DNA of 6,673 nt from an uncultured Prevotella sp. (GTDB lineage: Bacteria; Bacteroidota; Bacteroidia; Bacteroidales; Bacteroidaceae): positions 1-6,673 of the forward strand of contig CAAFFL010000250.1 in the NCBI GenBank assembly GCA_900762125.1. Direction: 5' to 3'. The notes beneath the pieces are model-generated. The model did not search any database. It had not been told where the DNA came from and was given only the letters and a program-made list of their open reading frames with translations. Positions within the stretch are counted from its first letter, which is position 1. The number at the start of each line of letters is the position of its first letter. The position numbers were made by a program, and so were the translations under genes. Shown one piece after another: positions 1-6,179 of the stretch.

Positions 1-1066
1 CATAGTCCTCCACCTTCTCCATCAATCCGGCGGCTTCGAGGTCGATGGCGATCTGCTTGCGGACGTCCATACGGTCCTGACCAATGTACATGCCGGCGGC
101 CTCAGAGATTGTTCCATTGTCGTTGAAGATGTCGATGGTCTCCAGGTGATGCTTCAATCCGAGCATGTGGTCGTTGACGTCGTGGGCCGGCGTCACCTTC
201 AAGCAGCCCGTACCAAACTGGATGTCGACATAGGTGTCCTCGATGACGGGGATGCAGCGATTCACCAGCGGCACGATGACATGCTTGCCCTGAAGCCACG
301 TGTTCTTCACGTCCTCAGGGTTGATGCACATCGCGGAGTCGCCCATGATGGTCTCCGGACGGGTGGTAGCCACCACGGCGTAGTAGCCCTTCGCGTCCTT
401 GTGCATGACGTTGCCCTCGTCCTTGCGCTCAATGGAGGCCTGGTCCTCGGGGGCTACGTAGTATTTCAGATAGTAGAGCTTGGAGTGCTCATCCTTATAG
501 ATCACCTCCTCGTCGGAGAGAGCCGTCTGTGCCTTCGGGTCCCAGTTGACCATGCGCACGCCGCGATAGATAAGTCCCTTGTTATAAAGGTCTACGAACA
601 CTTTGATGACACCTTTGCTGCGTGTCTCGTCCATGGTGAACGCCGTGCGGTCCCAGTCGCAGGAGCAACCGAGCTTGCGCAGCTGCTTGAGGATGATGCC
701 GCCGTGCTCGCGCGTCCAGTCCCAGGCATGCTCGAGGAACTGCTCGCGGGTGAGGTCGGTCTTCTTGATACCCTGCTCAGCGAGCTTGCCGACAACCTTG
801 GCCTCCGTGGCGATGGATGCATGGTCCGTGCCCGGCACCCAGCAGGCATTCTTGCCCTCCATGCGAGCACGGCGGACGAGGATGTCCTGGATGGTGTTGT
901 TGAGCATGTGGCCCATGTGGAGCACGCCGGTCACGTTGGGTGGCGGGATGACTACCGTGTAGGGTTCGCGACCATCGGGCTTACTGCTGAAGAGCTTGTT
1001 GTCAAGCCAATACTGATACCATTTCGACTCCACCTCTTTGGGGTCGTACTTGCTAGCTAATTCCAT
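1..1066 (-). CDS. valS: Valyl-tRNA synthetase, N-terminal part (runs off the window)
   Basis: This class I aminoacyl-tRNA synthetase charges tRNA-Val with valine in the cytoplasm. The visible 355 codons read from ATG at 1066-1064 to the window edge. The start MELASKYDPKEVESKWYQYW is typical of the family. The class I signature follows: PPPNVTGVLHMGHML, with the HIGH-type motif HMGH at residues 50-53, then GTDHASIATE. The CP1 editing domain, which hydrolyses mischarged Thr-tRNA-Val, is recognisable from TTRPET at residues 234-239 and GTGCLKVTPAHD at 285-296. Full-length bacterial ValRS is roughly 870-950 residues, so about 500 C-terminal residues, including the KMSKS loop and anticodon-binding domain, lie outside. 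The frame is open throughout with no sign of damage. It is divergent from mazG and shares its promoter region. A long plus-strand frame over the same bases is an antisense shadow. Confidence 0.97.
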   Translation of the reverse strand, partial: MELASKYDPKEVESKWYQYWLDNKLFSSKPDGREPYTVVIPPPNVTGVLHMGHMLNNTIQDILVRRARMEGKNACWVPGTDHASIATEAKVVGKLAEQGIKKTDLTREQFLEHAWDWTREHGGIILKQLRKLGCSCDWDRTAFTMDETRSKGVIKVFVDLYNKGLIYRGVRMVNWDPKAQTALSDEEVIYKDEHSKLYYLKYYVAPEDQASIERKDEGNVMHKDAKGYYAVVATTRPETIMGDSAMCINPEDVKNTWLQGKHVIVPLVNRCIPVIEDTYVDIQFGTGCLKVTPAHDVNDHMLGLKHHLETIDIFNDNGTISEAAGMYIGQDRMDVRKQIAIDLEAAGLMEKVEDY

Positions 1067-1108
1067 GTATCTTTCTTTCTTTATACCTTATTCTAATAAA
1101 AACGATTG

Positions 1109-1116
1109 CAAAGTTA
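1109..1116 (-). promoter_or_regulatory. Bacteroidetes -7 promoter element for valS
   Basis: The minus strand reads TAACTTTG here, an exact match to the Bacteroidetes primary-sigma -7 consensus TAnnTTTG. It lies 42 bases upstream of the valS ATG, so the predicted leader is about 35 nt. No good -33 TTTG element is visible at the expected 19-21 bp distance. The call therefore rests on the -7 match and its placement. Confidence 0.6.
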
Positions 1117-1138
1117 CTCAATTTCCATCGAAAACCAT

Positions 1139-1146
1139 TATCTTTG
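1139..1146 (+). promoter_or_regulatory. Bacteroidetes -7 promoter element for the mazG operon
   Basis: TATCTTTG matches TAnnTTTG exactly and ends 20 bases before the GTG start of mazG at 1167. Transcription would start near 1153, which leaves only a short leader of about 14 nt and excludes translation from further upstream. The -33 element is weak. The same octamer with the same 20-base spacing to a start codon recurs ahead of the gene at 3660. Confidence 0.6.
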
Positions 1147-1166
1147 CATCAAAAAGAATAAGAGAA

Positions 1167-2096
1167 GTGCATACAAGAGAAGAAAAGCTACAGGCCTTCG
1201 GACGGTTGCTCGACGTGCAGCATCGCCTCCGTGTGGAGTGCCCGTGGGACAAGAAGCAGACCAACGAGAGCCTCCGTCCAAACACCATCGAGGAGGTCTT
1301 CGAGCTTGCCGATGCCCTGATGAAGAACGACTATGCCGAGATCTGCAAGGAACTTGGTGACGTCATGGAGCATGTGATGTTCTATTCGCTCATCGGCAAC
1401 GAGAGTGAGGAGTTTGACATCGCTGATGTTTGCAACCATGAGGCCGACAAACTGATGTTCCGCCACCCGTTTATCGACTGGCGTAAGAGCCAGGGAGAGT
1501 GGGGAATAGACAACGCTCCCTTCACCGTCGCTAGCCCAAAGATGGAGATGAACGACAAGGGACAGGTGGTCTACAAGGAGGACGAAACGGTCTTTGACGA
1601 TGATAAAGGTAAGACTATCACTGTTAAGCCCAAGGGCGAGACACAGATGGAGCAGACCTGGGAACAGATCAAGCAACGGGAAAAAGACGGCAACAAGAGT
1701 GTCCTCTCGGGTGTCCCCGATGCGCTGCCCTCGCTCATCAAGGCCTATCGCATCCAGGACAAGGCCCGCAACGTCGGCTTCGACTGGGAGAAAAAAGAAG
1801 ATGTCTGGGCGAAGGTGCGCGAGGAACTCGGCGAACTGGAGACCGAACTGCGCAAGGAGGATAATGAAAACTCCACCAAGGAGTTAGGTGACTTCCTCTT
1901 TAGTGTTATTAATGCGGCACGGCTCTATCACCTCAACCCCGACAACGCCCTGGAGCATACAAACAAGAAGTTCATCTTCCGCTTCAACTATATTGAGCAG
2001 AAGGCGAAGGAGCAAGGCCGTGACCTCAAGGACATGACACTCGGGGAGATGGACGCCCTGTGGAATGAAGCGAAACAAAAAGAAAACCAAATATGA
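1167..2096 (+). CDS. mazG: Nucleoside triphosphate pyrophosphohydrolase MazG with a central insertion
   Basis: MazG hydrolyses (d)NTPs to the monophosphate and pyrophosphate, and is thought to clean the nucleotide pool of aberrant NTPs in the cytoplasm. The protein has 309 residues and two MazG helical-bundle repeats. In the first, VECPWDKKQT (residues 23-32) is followed by the metal-binding EExxE at 42-46 and ELGD at 62-65. In the second, EELGE at 219-223 is followed by ELGD at 239-242. The GTG start at 1167 gives the usual N-terminus (V/M)HTREEKLQAFGRL. It sits just after the predicted transcription start; the open frame reaches back to 1038, but that part runs into the divergent promoter and does not look like protein. 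Most MazG proteins are about 260-270 residues. The extra length is an acidic segment around residues 103-158, where the usual HPHVF reads HPFID. The gene is first of an operon and overlaps the lipoprotein gene by 4 bp. Confidence 0.95.
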   Translation: MHTREEKLQAFGRLLDVQHRLRVECPWDKKQTNESLRPNTIEEVFELADALMKNDYAEICKELGDVMEHVMFYSLIGNESEEFDIADVCNHEADKLMFRHPFIDWRKSQGEWGIDNAPFTVASPKMEMNDKGQVVYKEDETVFDDDKGKTITVKPKGETQMEQTWEQIKQREKDGNKSVLSGVPDALPSLIKAYRIQDKARNVGFDWEKKEDVWAKVREELGELETELRKEDNENSTKELGDFLFSVINAARLYHLNPDNALEHTNKKFIFRFNYIEQKAKEQGRDLKDMTLGEMDALWNEAKQKENQI

Positions 2097-2656
2097 AGAA
2101 ACTTTTATCCTTTGCAACTATTGCGCTAGCCATTACTGTTGTCGCCAGCTGCGGCAACCCGAAGACGAACAAGACCACGGACGCTACCGACGACAGCGCC
2201 GCCGTAGAGGCCACGGCCGACTCCACGCTCTATGGCGTCTGTGGCGAGGGCACGACGATGAACTATCTGGAGCTGGTCACCGATGGCGGCGACTCGCTCA
2301 TCTTCCTCATCCCCGATGCGGACAGCACCGCCGTTGTCATGGGTGGATTGCTGGCAGGAGACCGGCTGGCTGTGATTCCTGGCGCTGACCTCGACGGCGA
2401 GCACACGGTGGCAAAGGCCATCAACCTCACTACGCTGCAGGGCAAGTGGGTGAGCATCGACAAGAACTTCGAGATACTCGATGGCGGACAGGTGAAGTCG
2501 AATGTCAAGGCGGAGTCCAACCCTTGGACGTCGTGGAAGATCCTCAACGGTAAGCTCCTCCTCAACCGTGACACCTTCGACATCGACCTCCTCTCTGCCG
2601 ACTCGCTCTATCTCGAGGACCACAATGGCATCTTCACCTACAAGCGCATCAAGTAG
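2093..2656 (+). CDS. Small lipoprotein, possibly lipocalin-like
   Basis: The protein has 187 residues. It starts with a lipoprotein signal peptide: MKK, a hydrophobic stretch, and the lipobox VASC with the lipidated Cys at residue 20. A low-complexity Thr/Asp/Ala-rich linker (about 22-45) follows. The rest appears to be beta-rich. The C-terminal half begins with LQGKWVSIDKNFEIL and alternates polar and hydrophobic residues up to FTYKR, which recalls the small lipocalin-like lipoproteins of Bacteroidales; this assignment is an inference and no ligand can be named. The residues after the Cys (GNPKTNK) lack the acidic run that marks surface-exported Bacteroidetes lipoproteins, so an inner-leaflet (periplasmic-facing) location is more likely. 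Its ATG lies inside the mazG stop (ATGA), and its TAG stop overlaps the rnz GTG by one base, so it is probably translationally coupled on both sides. Confidence 0.85.
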   Translation: MKKLLSFATIALAITVVASCGNPKTNKTTDATDDSAAVEATADSTLYGVCGEGTTMNYLELVTDGGDSLIFLIPDADSTAVVMGGLLAGDRLAVIPGADLDGEHTVAKAINLTTLQGKWVSIDKNFEILDGGQVKSNVKAESNPWTSWKILNGKLLLNRDTFDIDLLSADSLYLEDHNGIFTYKRIK

Positions 2657-3570
2657 TGGAACCGTTCAAGGTGCATATTCTTGGTTGTGGCAGCGCACTG
2701 CCCACGCTGAAGCATTACGCCTCGTCGCAGGTCGTTGAGGTGCGGGGGAAGTTTTTCATGATCGATTGCGGTGAGGGCACGCAGATGCAGCTCCGCCGTT
2801 CACGGGTGGGCTTCACGAAGGTGCAGGCCATCTTCATCTCCCACCTCCATGGTGACCATTGCTTCGGACTGATGGGTCTCATCTCCACCTTTGGCATGCT
2901 TGGCCGCACGGCAACGCTGCATGTCTATGCCCCCGCCGAGCTGGAGCCGCTGCTCAAGATGCAGATGGACCTCTTCTGTAGGGGACTGGAGTACGAGGTG
3001 GCGTTCCATGCCGTCGACACCACCGTGGCACAGGTCGTCTATGAGGACCGGTCGCTCACCGTCAGCACCATTCCGTTGCAGCACCGTATCGCCTGCTGTG
3101 GCTACCTCTTCCGCGAAAAGCCTACGCTGCCGCACATCCGCCGCGACATGATCGATTGCTTCGACATCCCCATTTCACAGATCAACAACATCAAGGCGGG
3201 TGCCGACTGGACGACCTCCGATGGCGACGTCATTCCCAACGACCGGCTTGTCACTCCGGCCGATCCACCGCGGACGTATGCCTATTGTAGCGACACGCGG
3301 TATATTCCGACAATTCACCGCTTGGTGGAAGGCGTCGATCTACTCTATCATGAGGCCACCTACGACAGTCTTTATGCCGACCGGGCACGCCTCTACTATC
3401 ACTCCACAGCCGAGCAAGCCGCACGTGTGGCTCGTGATGCCCACGTCGGTCGACTGCTTCTGGGCCATTTCAGCGCCCGCTACGAAAACGAGGAGGGTAT
3501 CCTCCGGGAGGCACAGGCCATCTTCCCCAATAGTCTTCTCGCTACGGAAGGACTGGTGGTTGATGTTTAG
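2656..3570 (+). CDS. rnz: Ribonuclease Z (tRNase Z)
   Basis: This metallo-beta-lactamase-fold endonuclease cuts the 3' trailer from tRNA precursors. The 304-residue length is that of the short, homodimeric form. The two-zinc site is complete: SHLHGDH supplies H63, H65, D67 and H68, followed by H143 (PLQHR), D213 (SDTRY) and H271 (GHFSARY). The family's HEAT motif (H232-T235) and HST motif (H249-T251) are also present. The spacing is close to that of Bacillus subtilis RNase Z. The flexible exosite arm, around residues 160-200, lacks a clear GPxxxxLK signature and instead reads DIPISQINNIKAG, as I recall from other Bacteroidetes enzymes. The GTG at 2656 overlaps the previous TAG (TAGTG) and gives the usual N-terminus MEPFKVHILGCGSALPT; the next Met is residue 35, too late. 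It is the last gene of the mazG operon, and no clear terminator follows. Confidence 0.97.
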   Translation: MEPFKVHILGCGSALPTLKHYASSQVVEVRGKFFMIDCGEGTQMQLRRSRVGFTKVQAIFISHLHGDHCFGLMGLISTFGMLGRTATLHVYAPAELEPLLKMQMDLFCRGLEYEVAFHAVDTTVAQVVYEDRSLTVSTIPLQHRIACCGYLFREKPTLPHIRRDMIDCFDIPISQINNIKAGADWTTSDGDVIPNDRLVTPADPPRTYAYCSDTRYIPTIHRLVEGVDLLYHEATYDSLYADRARLYYHSTAEQAARVARDAHVGRLLLGHFSARYENEEGILREAQAIFPNSLLATEGLVVDV

Positions 3571-3631
3571 ATTTAACTGTTAATAATAAATAAATAGTAG
3601 CCTTCCGGTCAATAATTTAAAAGGAAAGCCT

Positions 3632-3639
3632 TATCTTTG
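3632..3639 (+). promoter_or_regulatory. Bacteroidetes -7 promoter element before the small secreted protein
   Basis: TATCTTTG matches TAnnTTTG exactly, 20 bases before ATG 3660, the same spacing as at mazG. Its last base coincides with an in-frame GTG at 3639, so that GTG cannot be the start: transcription would begin near 3646. No convincing -33 TTTG is seen. The rest of the 89-bp gap (3571-3659) is AT-rich with only a weak TTAAC-T-GTTAA palindrome at 3573-3583 and no U-tract terminator. Confidence 0.6.
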
Positions 3640-3659
3640 TGGGTGGATCCAAAGAAATA

Positions 3660-3977
3660 ATGCGCATGACAAAAAAGATACTCTATGTGGTTGCCGCCAC
3701 GGCATTGCTGTTAGGTGTTCCTAAGAGCGCTTGGGCTGCGCCATCCATTGAAATCATTGAGGCAGAGCTGCCGACGGTGACCATCTCCGTCAACAGCGAG
3801 GGCGTGCTGCATGTCACGGGTGCCGCGGGAGAGATGTTGTACGTCTACAACGTCACGGGTGTCCGTGTGATGAGTATCAAGGTTGATGGCGCCGACCGTA
3901 GCTACAACCTCAATCTGCCCAAAGGTTGCTACATCGTCAAGGTGGGCAAGACCGTCAGAAAGGTTTCCATACGATAA
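3660..3977 (+). CDS. Small secreted protein consisting mostly of a T9SS type A-like C-terminal domain
   Basis: The protein has 105 residues. A Sec signal peptide (basic MRMTKK, then a hydrophobic core) ends in SAWA, with predicted cleavage before residue 27. This leaves about 79 mature residues. Most of these (about 38-105) resemble the T9SS type A sorting domain: VTISVNSEGVLHVTG, then VYNVTGVRVMS, then LPKGCYIVKVGKTVRKVSI. The corresponding consensus elements are a strand pair, VxIYdlxGrxV, and LxxGxYivkv. In known T9SS proteins this domain sits at the end of a large cargo and directs outer-membrane translocation; here there is essentially no cargo. The ATG at 3660 is chosen because of the promoter position; ATG 3666 is an alternative. 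The L,D-transpeptidase gene begins 8 bases after the stop, so the two are probably co-transcribed. The role is unknown, and the domain assignment is from pattern recognition only. Confidence 0.82.
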   Translation: MRMTKKILYVVAATALLLGVPKSAWAAPSIEIIEAELPTVTISVNSEGVLHVTGAAGEMLYVYNVTGVRVMSIKVDGADRSYNLNLPKGCYIVKVGKTVRKVSIR

Positions 3978-3985
3978 CTTTCTTT

Positions 3986-5566
3986 GTGAAGCGTGCTTAT
4001 TTGAGATTTTCTCGCTATTTCTCTTTCCTCATTGTCGTGGCAGCAACGCTGGTCAGTTGCCATGAGAGACCGTTGAATCCTAACCACGACCTTTCGTTGA
4101 GCGACTATGCTTCGCTTGACACAGCCCTTTATCGCCTCAACTCCCGGCGCATCCGTGCGCAGATTGACACATTGATGCGTCATGACCTTGACTCGATGTC
4201 CGTCGACTATCGGGTGCGTAACTATTATGCTCGGCGTCGACCCTTCGTCTGGATTGACCGTAAGGGCGTTGACCACCGTGCGGATAGCCTTGTGGCGCAT
4301 CTGCAGCATGTCCGCGCTATGGGCTTCAGTGAGCGAAAGTTTCGGCTGCCGCAGATTGAGGACGACCTGCGCCATGCGCGTGCCCTCGACTTCGATGATG
4401 ACCACTACGCCGCCTGCCGTGTGATGGCGCGGCTGGAGTATAACCTCACGAAGGCCTATCTGCGCTATGCCGCCGGTCAACGATTCGGATTCTTCAATGC
4501 CCATTATGTCCTCAATCGTCTCGACCATATTGATGCCAACGACTTTGCCTCGGGCTATCGCCAGCTCTTCGATCTGCCAGTGAAGCGAGTCAACCAATCC
4601 TTCTACGACCGTGCCCTCCATGAGGTACATGTCGATAGCGTGGGATTCTTCCTCACCGCCTCGGAGCCTGATAATCCGCTCTACTATCGACTGCAGCAAC
4701 TACTCCCTACAGCGAAGGGTGGCATGCGGCGCCTGGTGCTGATCAATATGGATCGCTGCCGAGCGCGGATGCCGCACTATCCGGAGGCGGATCGCAAGCA
4801 TGTGGTGGTGAACATCCCTGCGTTCCATCTCTATGCCGTCAATGGCGAGGAGGTCCCGACGATGCGCATCGGCTGTGGCACACTCGAGACCAAGACGCCG
4901 CTGCTTGTCTCGGCCATCAAGCGTATGGACCTGAATCCGCAATGGGTCTTGCCGCGGAGCATCATCCGCAAGAGTGTGGCGCGTCATGCCGGCAACGTGG
5001 GTTACTTCCGGAGTCATCACTACTTCATCCGTGAACGGGCCACTGGACGCTCGGTCGATGTGGCTACAGTCACGCCGGCGATGCTGGAGAGCGGCGCTTA
5101 CCTAGTCATGCAAGAGGGTGGGGCGACGAGTGCGCTGGGACGGATTATCTTCCGTTTTGACAATGGATTCTCTATCTACCTCCACGACACGTCCTCGCGG
5201 GGCTTCTTCTCGCAGGACGACCGCGGTGTCAGCCATGGTTGTGTGAGGGTGGAGCTGCCCTTCGATCTGGCAGTGTTCCTGCTGAAGGACAAGGATGAAC
5301 GGCTCATCGACCGCATACGCTACTCCATGACCGCAGACGTGTCGCCGGTGGGCAAACGGAAGGACGAACTCACGGAGGAGCAACAGGCCGTAGCCGACAC
5401 GCTCGACAGACGGCGGCTCATTGGCAATGTTGAGGTGAAGCCCACTGTCCCGCTCTACATCTATTATTATACGCTCTATCCAGATCCGGATGGCACCTTG
5501 CGTGCATACAATGATGTCTATGGCTATGACGCATTGGTGTGGCAGACGCTGAAAAATTATCTTTAA
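3986..5566 (+). CDS. L,D-transpeptidase, YcbB/LdtD type, predicted lipoprotein
   Basis: This enzyme family forms 3-3 cross-links in peptidoglycan in the periplasm. The protein has 526 residues. GTG 3986 gives MKRAYLRFSRYF, a hydrophobic stretch and the lipobox LVSC with Cys25, so it should be membrane anchored. The open frame extends back to 3926, but that part overlaps the previous gene. Residues about 70-235 match the YcbB scaffold domain (VRNYYARRRPFVW at 77-89, then LTKAYLRYAAG). The YkuD catalytic domain runs from VVVNIPAF (273-280) through LNPQW (316-320) and ALGR (383-386) to the active site: H400 (YLHDT) and SHGC at 416-419, with Cys419 as the nucleophile. The C-terminus (VPLYIYYYTLYPDPDGTL, then YNDVYGYDA) is that of the family. 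The peptidoglycan-binding domain that often sits between scaffold and catalytic domains is missing. Confidence 0.93.
   Translation: MKRAYLRFSRYFSFLIVVAATLVSCHERPLNPNHDLSLSDYASLDTALYRLNSRRIRAQIDTLMRHDLDSMSVDYRVRNYYARRRPFVWIDRKGVDHRADSLVAHLQHVRAMGFSERKFRLPQIEDDLRHARALDFDDDHYAACRVMARLEYNLTKAYLRYAAGQRFGFFNAHYVLNRLDHIDANDFASGYRQLFDLPVKRVNQSFYDRALHEVHVDSVGFFLTASEPDNPLYYRLQQLLPTAKGGMRRLVLINMDRCRARMPHYPEADRKHVVVNIPAFHLYAVNGEEVPTMRIGCGTLETKTPLLVSAIKRMDLNPQWVLPRSIIRKSVARHAGNVGYFRSHHYFIRERATGRSVDVATVTPAMLESGAYLVMQEGGATSALGRIIFRFDNGFSIYLHDTSSRGFFSQDDRGVSHGCVRVELPFDLAVFLLKDKDERLIDRIRYSMTADVSPVGKRKDELTEEQQAVADTLDRRRLIGNVEVKPTVPLYIYYYTLYPDPDGTLRAYNDVYGYDALVWQTLKNYL
5558..5565 (+). promoter_or_regulatory. 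Possible weak promoter for the sigma factor operon
   Basis: TATCTTTA differs from TAnnTTTG only at the last base. It overlaps the stop codon of the L,D-transpeptidase gene. A TTGG at 5534-5537, 20 bp upstream, could be a degenerate -33 element. Transcription would start near 5572, giving a leader of about 55 nt that contains the tandem repeat and the palindrome. With one mismatch in an AT-rich stretch this is only a candidate; read-through from the upstream genes is an alternative. Confidence 0.3.
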
Positions 5567-5580
5567 ACTTTTCACTACGA

Positions 5581-5595
5581 TAATCATCTAATCAT
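5581..5595 (+). repeat. Tandem 7-bp direct repeat upstream of the sigma factor
   Basis: TAATCAT-C-TAATCAT is two perfect 7-bp copies with an 8-bp period. It lies in the 61-bp gap before the sigma factor gene and just upstream of a 15-bp palindrome. It may be a regulator site or chance in AT-rich sequence. Confidence 0.5.
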
Positions 5596-5599
5596 AGAG

Positions 5600-5614
5600 T
5601 GAGAATTGTTCTCA
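5600..5614. promoter_or_regulatory. 15-bp palindrome, possible operator or mRNA hairpin
   Basis: TGAGAA-TTG-TTCTCA has two perfect 6-bp arms around 3 bases and ends 13 bases before the TTG start of the sigma factor. Compared with the 7-1-7 Fur/PerR box TGATAATnATTATCA it agrees at 11 of 14 defined positions. In RNA it could form a short hairpin close to the start codon. No U-run follows, so it is not a terminator. The function is inferred. Confidence 0.5.
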
Positions 5615-5627
5615 TATAAGAAGCGAA

Positions 5628-6179
5628 TTGGGAAAGAATCTCGACGATAACCAACTGATCAAGCTACTCGCTGACCCAAAGACACGACGTGAGGGGTTTG
5701 CAGCAGTGGTGAACCAATATAGCGAACAGCTATACTGGAAGATTCGTCGGATCGTACTCTCTCATGAGGATGCCAATGATGTGCTGCAGAACACGTTTGT
5801 CAAGGCTTGGACGAATCTTGCGACATTTGAGCAGAAGTCAAAGCTCTCCACGTGGCTCTTCCGCATCGCCATCAATGAGGCTATCGATTTTACGAGGAAG
5901 CAGAAAGCAATGTCACAAGTGAGCGCGGATGAAGACGAGGCTGTGGCAGCACGACTGATGGCTGACGATTACTTCGATGGTGATGAGACGCAAGCTGAGC
6001 TGCAACAAGCCATTGCACAGCTGCCGGAGGTGCAGCGCAAGGTGTTCAACCTGCGATACTTCGACGAGATGAAATATTCGGAGATGAGCCACGTCCTCTG
6101 TACCAGCGAAGGAGCGCTGAAGGCCAGCTATCATCTGGCAGTGAAGAAAATAACCGATTATTTTCATCGGCACGATTAA
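5628..6179 (+). CDS. ECF-family RNA polymerase sigma factor
   Basis: The protein has 183 residues and directs RNA polymerase to a specific promoter set. Region 2 covers about residues 24-92: AAVVNQYSEQLYW, then HEDANDVLQNTFVKAW (46-61), which binds the polymerase, and KLSTWLFRIAINEAID (72-87), the -10 recognition part. A linker with acidic residues follows. Region 4 covers about residues 124-179: LPEVQRKVFNLRYFDEMKY (132-150), then the helix-turn-helix with TSEGALKASYHLAVKKI (159-175), which reads the -35. The start is TTG at 5628; an in-frame TAG lies at 5595-5597 and no ATG or GTG occurs between them, and MGKNLDDNQLIKLL resembles the family's N-terminus. No extra C-terminal domain is present. 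It is followed after 45 bases by a small membrane protein, the usual place for a partner regulator. Its target genes cannot be told from this window. Confidence 0.95.
   Translation: MGKNLDDNQLIKLLADPKTRREGFAAVVNQYSEQLYWKIRRIVLSHEDANDVLQNTFVKAWTNLATFEQKSKLSTWLFRIAINEAIDFTRKQKAMSQVSADEDEAVAARLMADDYFDGDETQAELQQAIAQLPEVQRKVFNLRYFDEMKYSEMSHVLCTSEGALKASYHLAVKKITDYFHRHD

Noticed and set aside
146..1060. A 304-codon open frame on the plus strand
   Set aside because: It lies wholly antisense to valS, whose minus-strand frame carries unmistakable ValRS motifs. The plus-strand translation is low-complexity His/Val/Leu-rich with no family likeness, as expected for an antisense shadow in GC-rich coding sequence.
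1038..1166. N-terminal extension of mazG to ATG 1038
   Set aside because: The extension overlaps the start of valS and both promoter elements, and its residues do not resemble MazG. GTG 1167 restores the family N-terminus.
3571..3631. Intrinsic terminator after rnz
   Set aside because: Only a weak AT palindrome (3573-3583) and an imperfect GCCTTCC/GGAAAGCC pair are seen. There is no GC-rich stem followed by a T-run.
3974..3981. TAACTTTC as a -7 promoter element for the L,D-transpeptidase
   Set aside because: It has one mismatch and would place the transcription start at or inside the GTG start codon. Read-through from the promoter at 3632 is simpler.
3926..3985. N-terminal extension of the L,D-transpeptidase to ATG 3926
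   Set aside because: It overlaps the end of the small secreted protein gene and would put about 20 polar residues ahead of the lipoprotein signal peptide. GTG 3986 gives a proper signal peptide.
3929..4699. A 256-codon open frame on the minus strand
   Set aside because: It is antisense to the N-terminal half of the L,D-transpeptidase and has no recognisable motif, signal or promoter.
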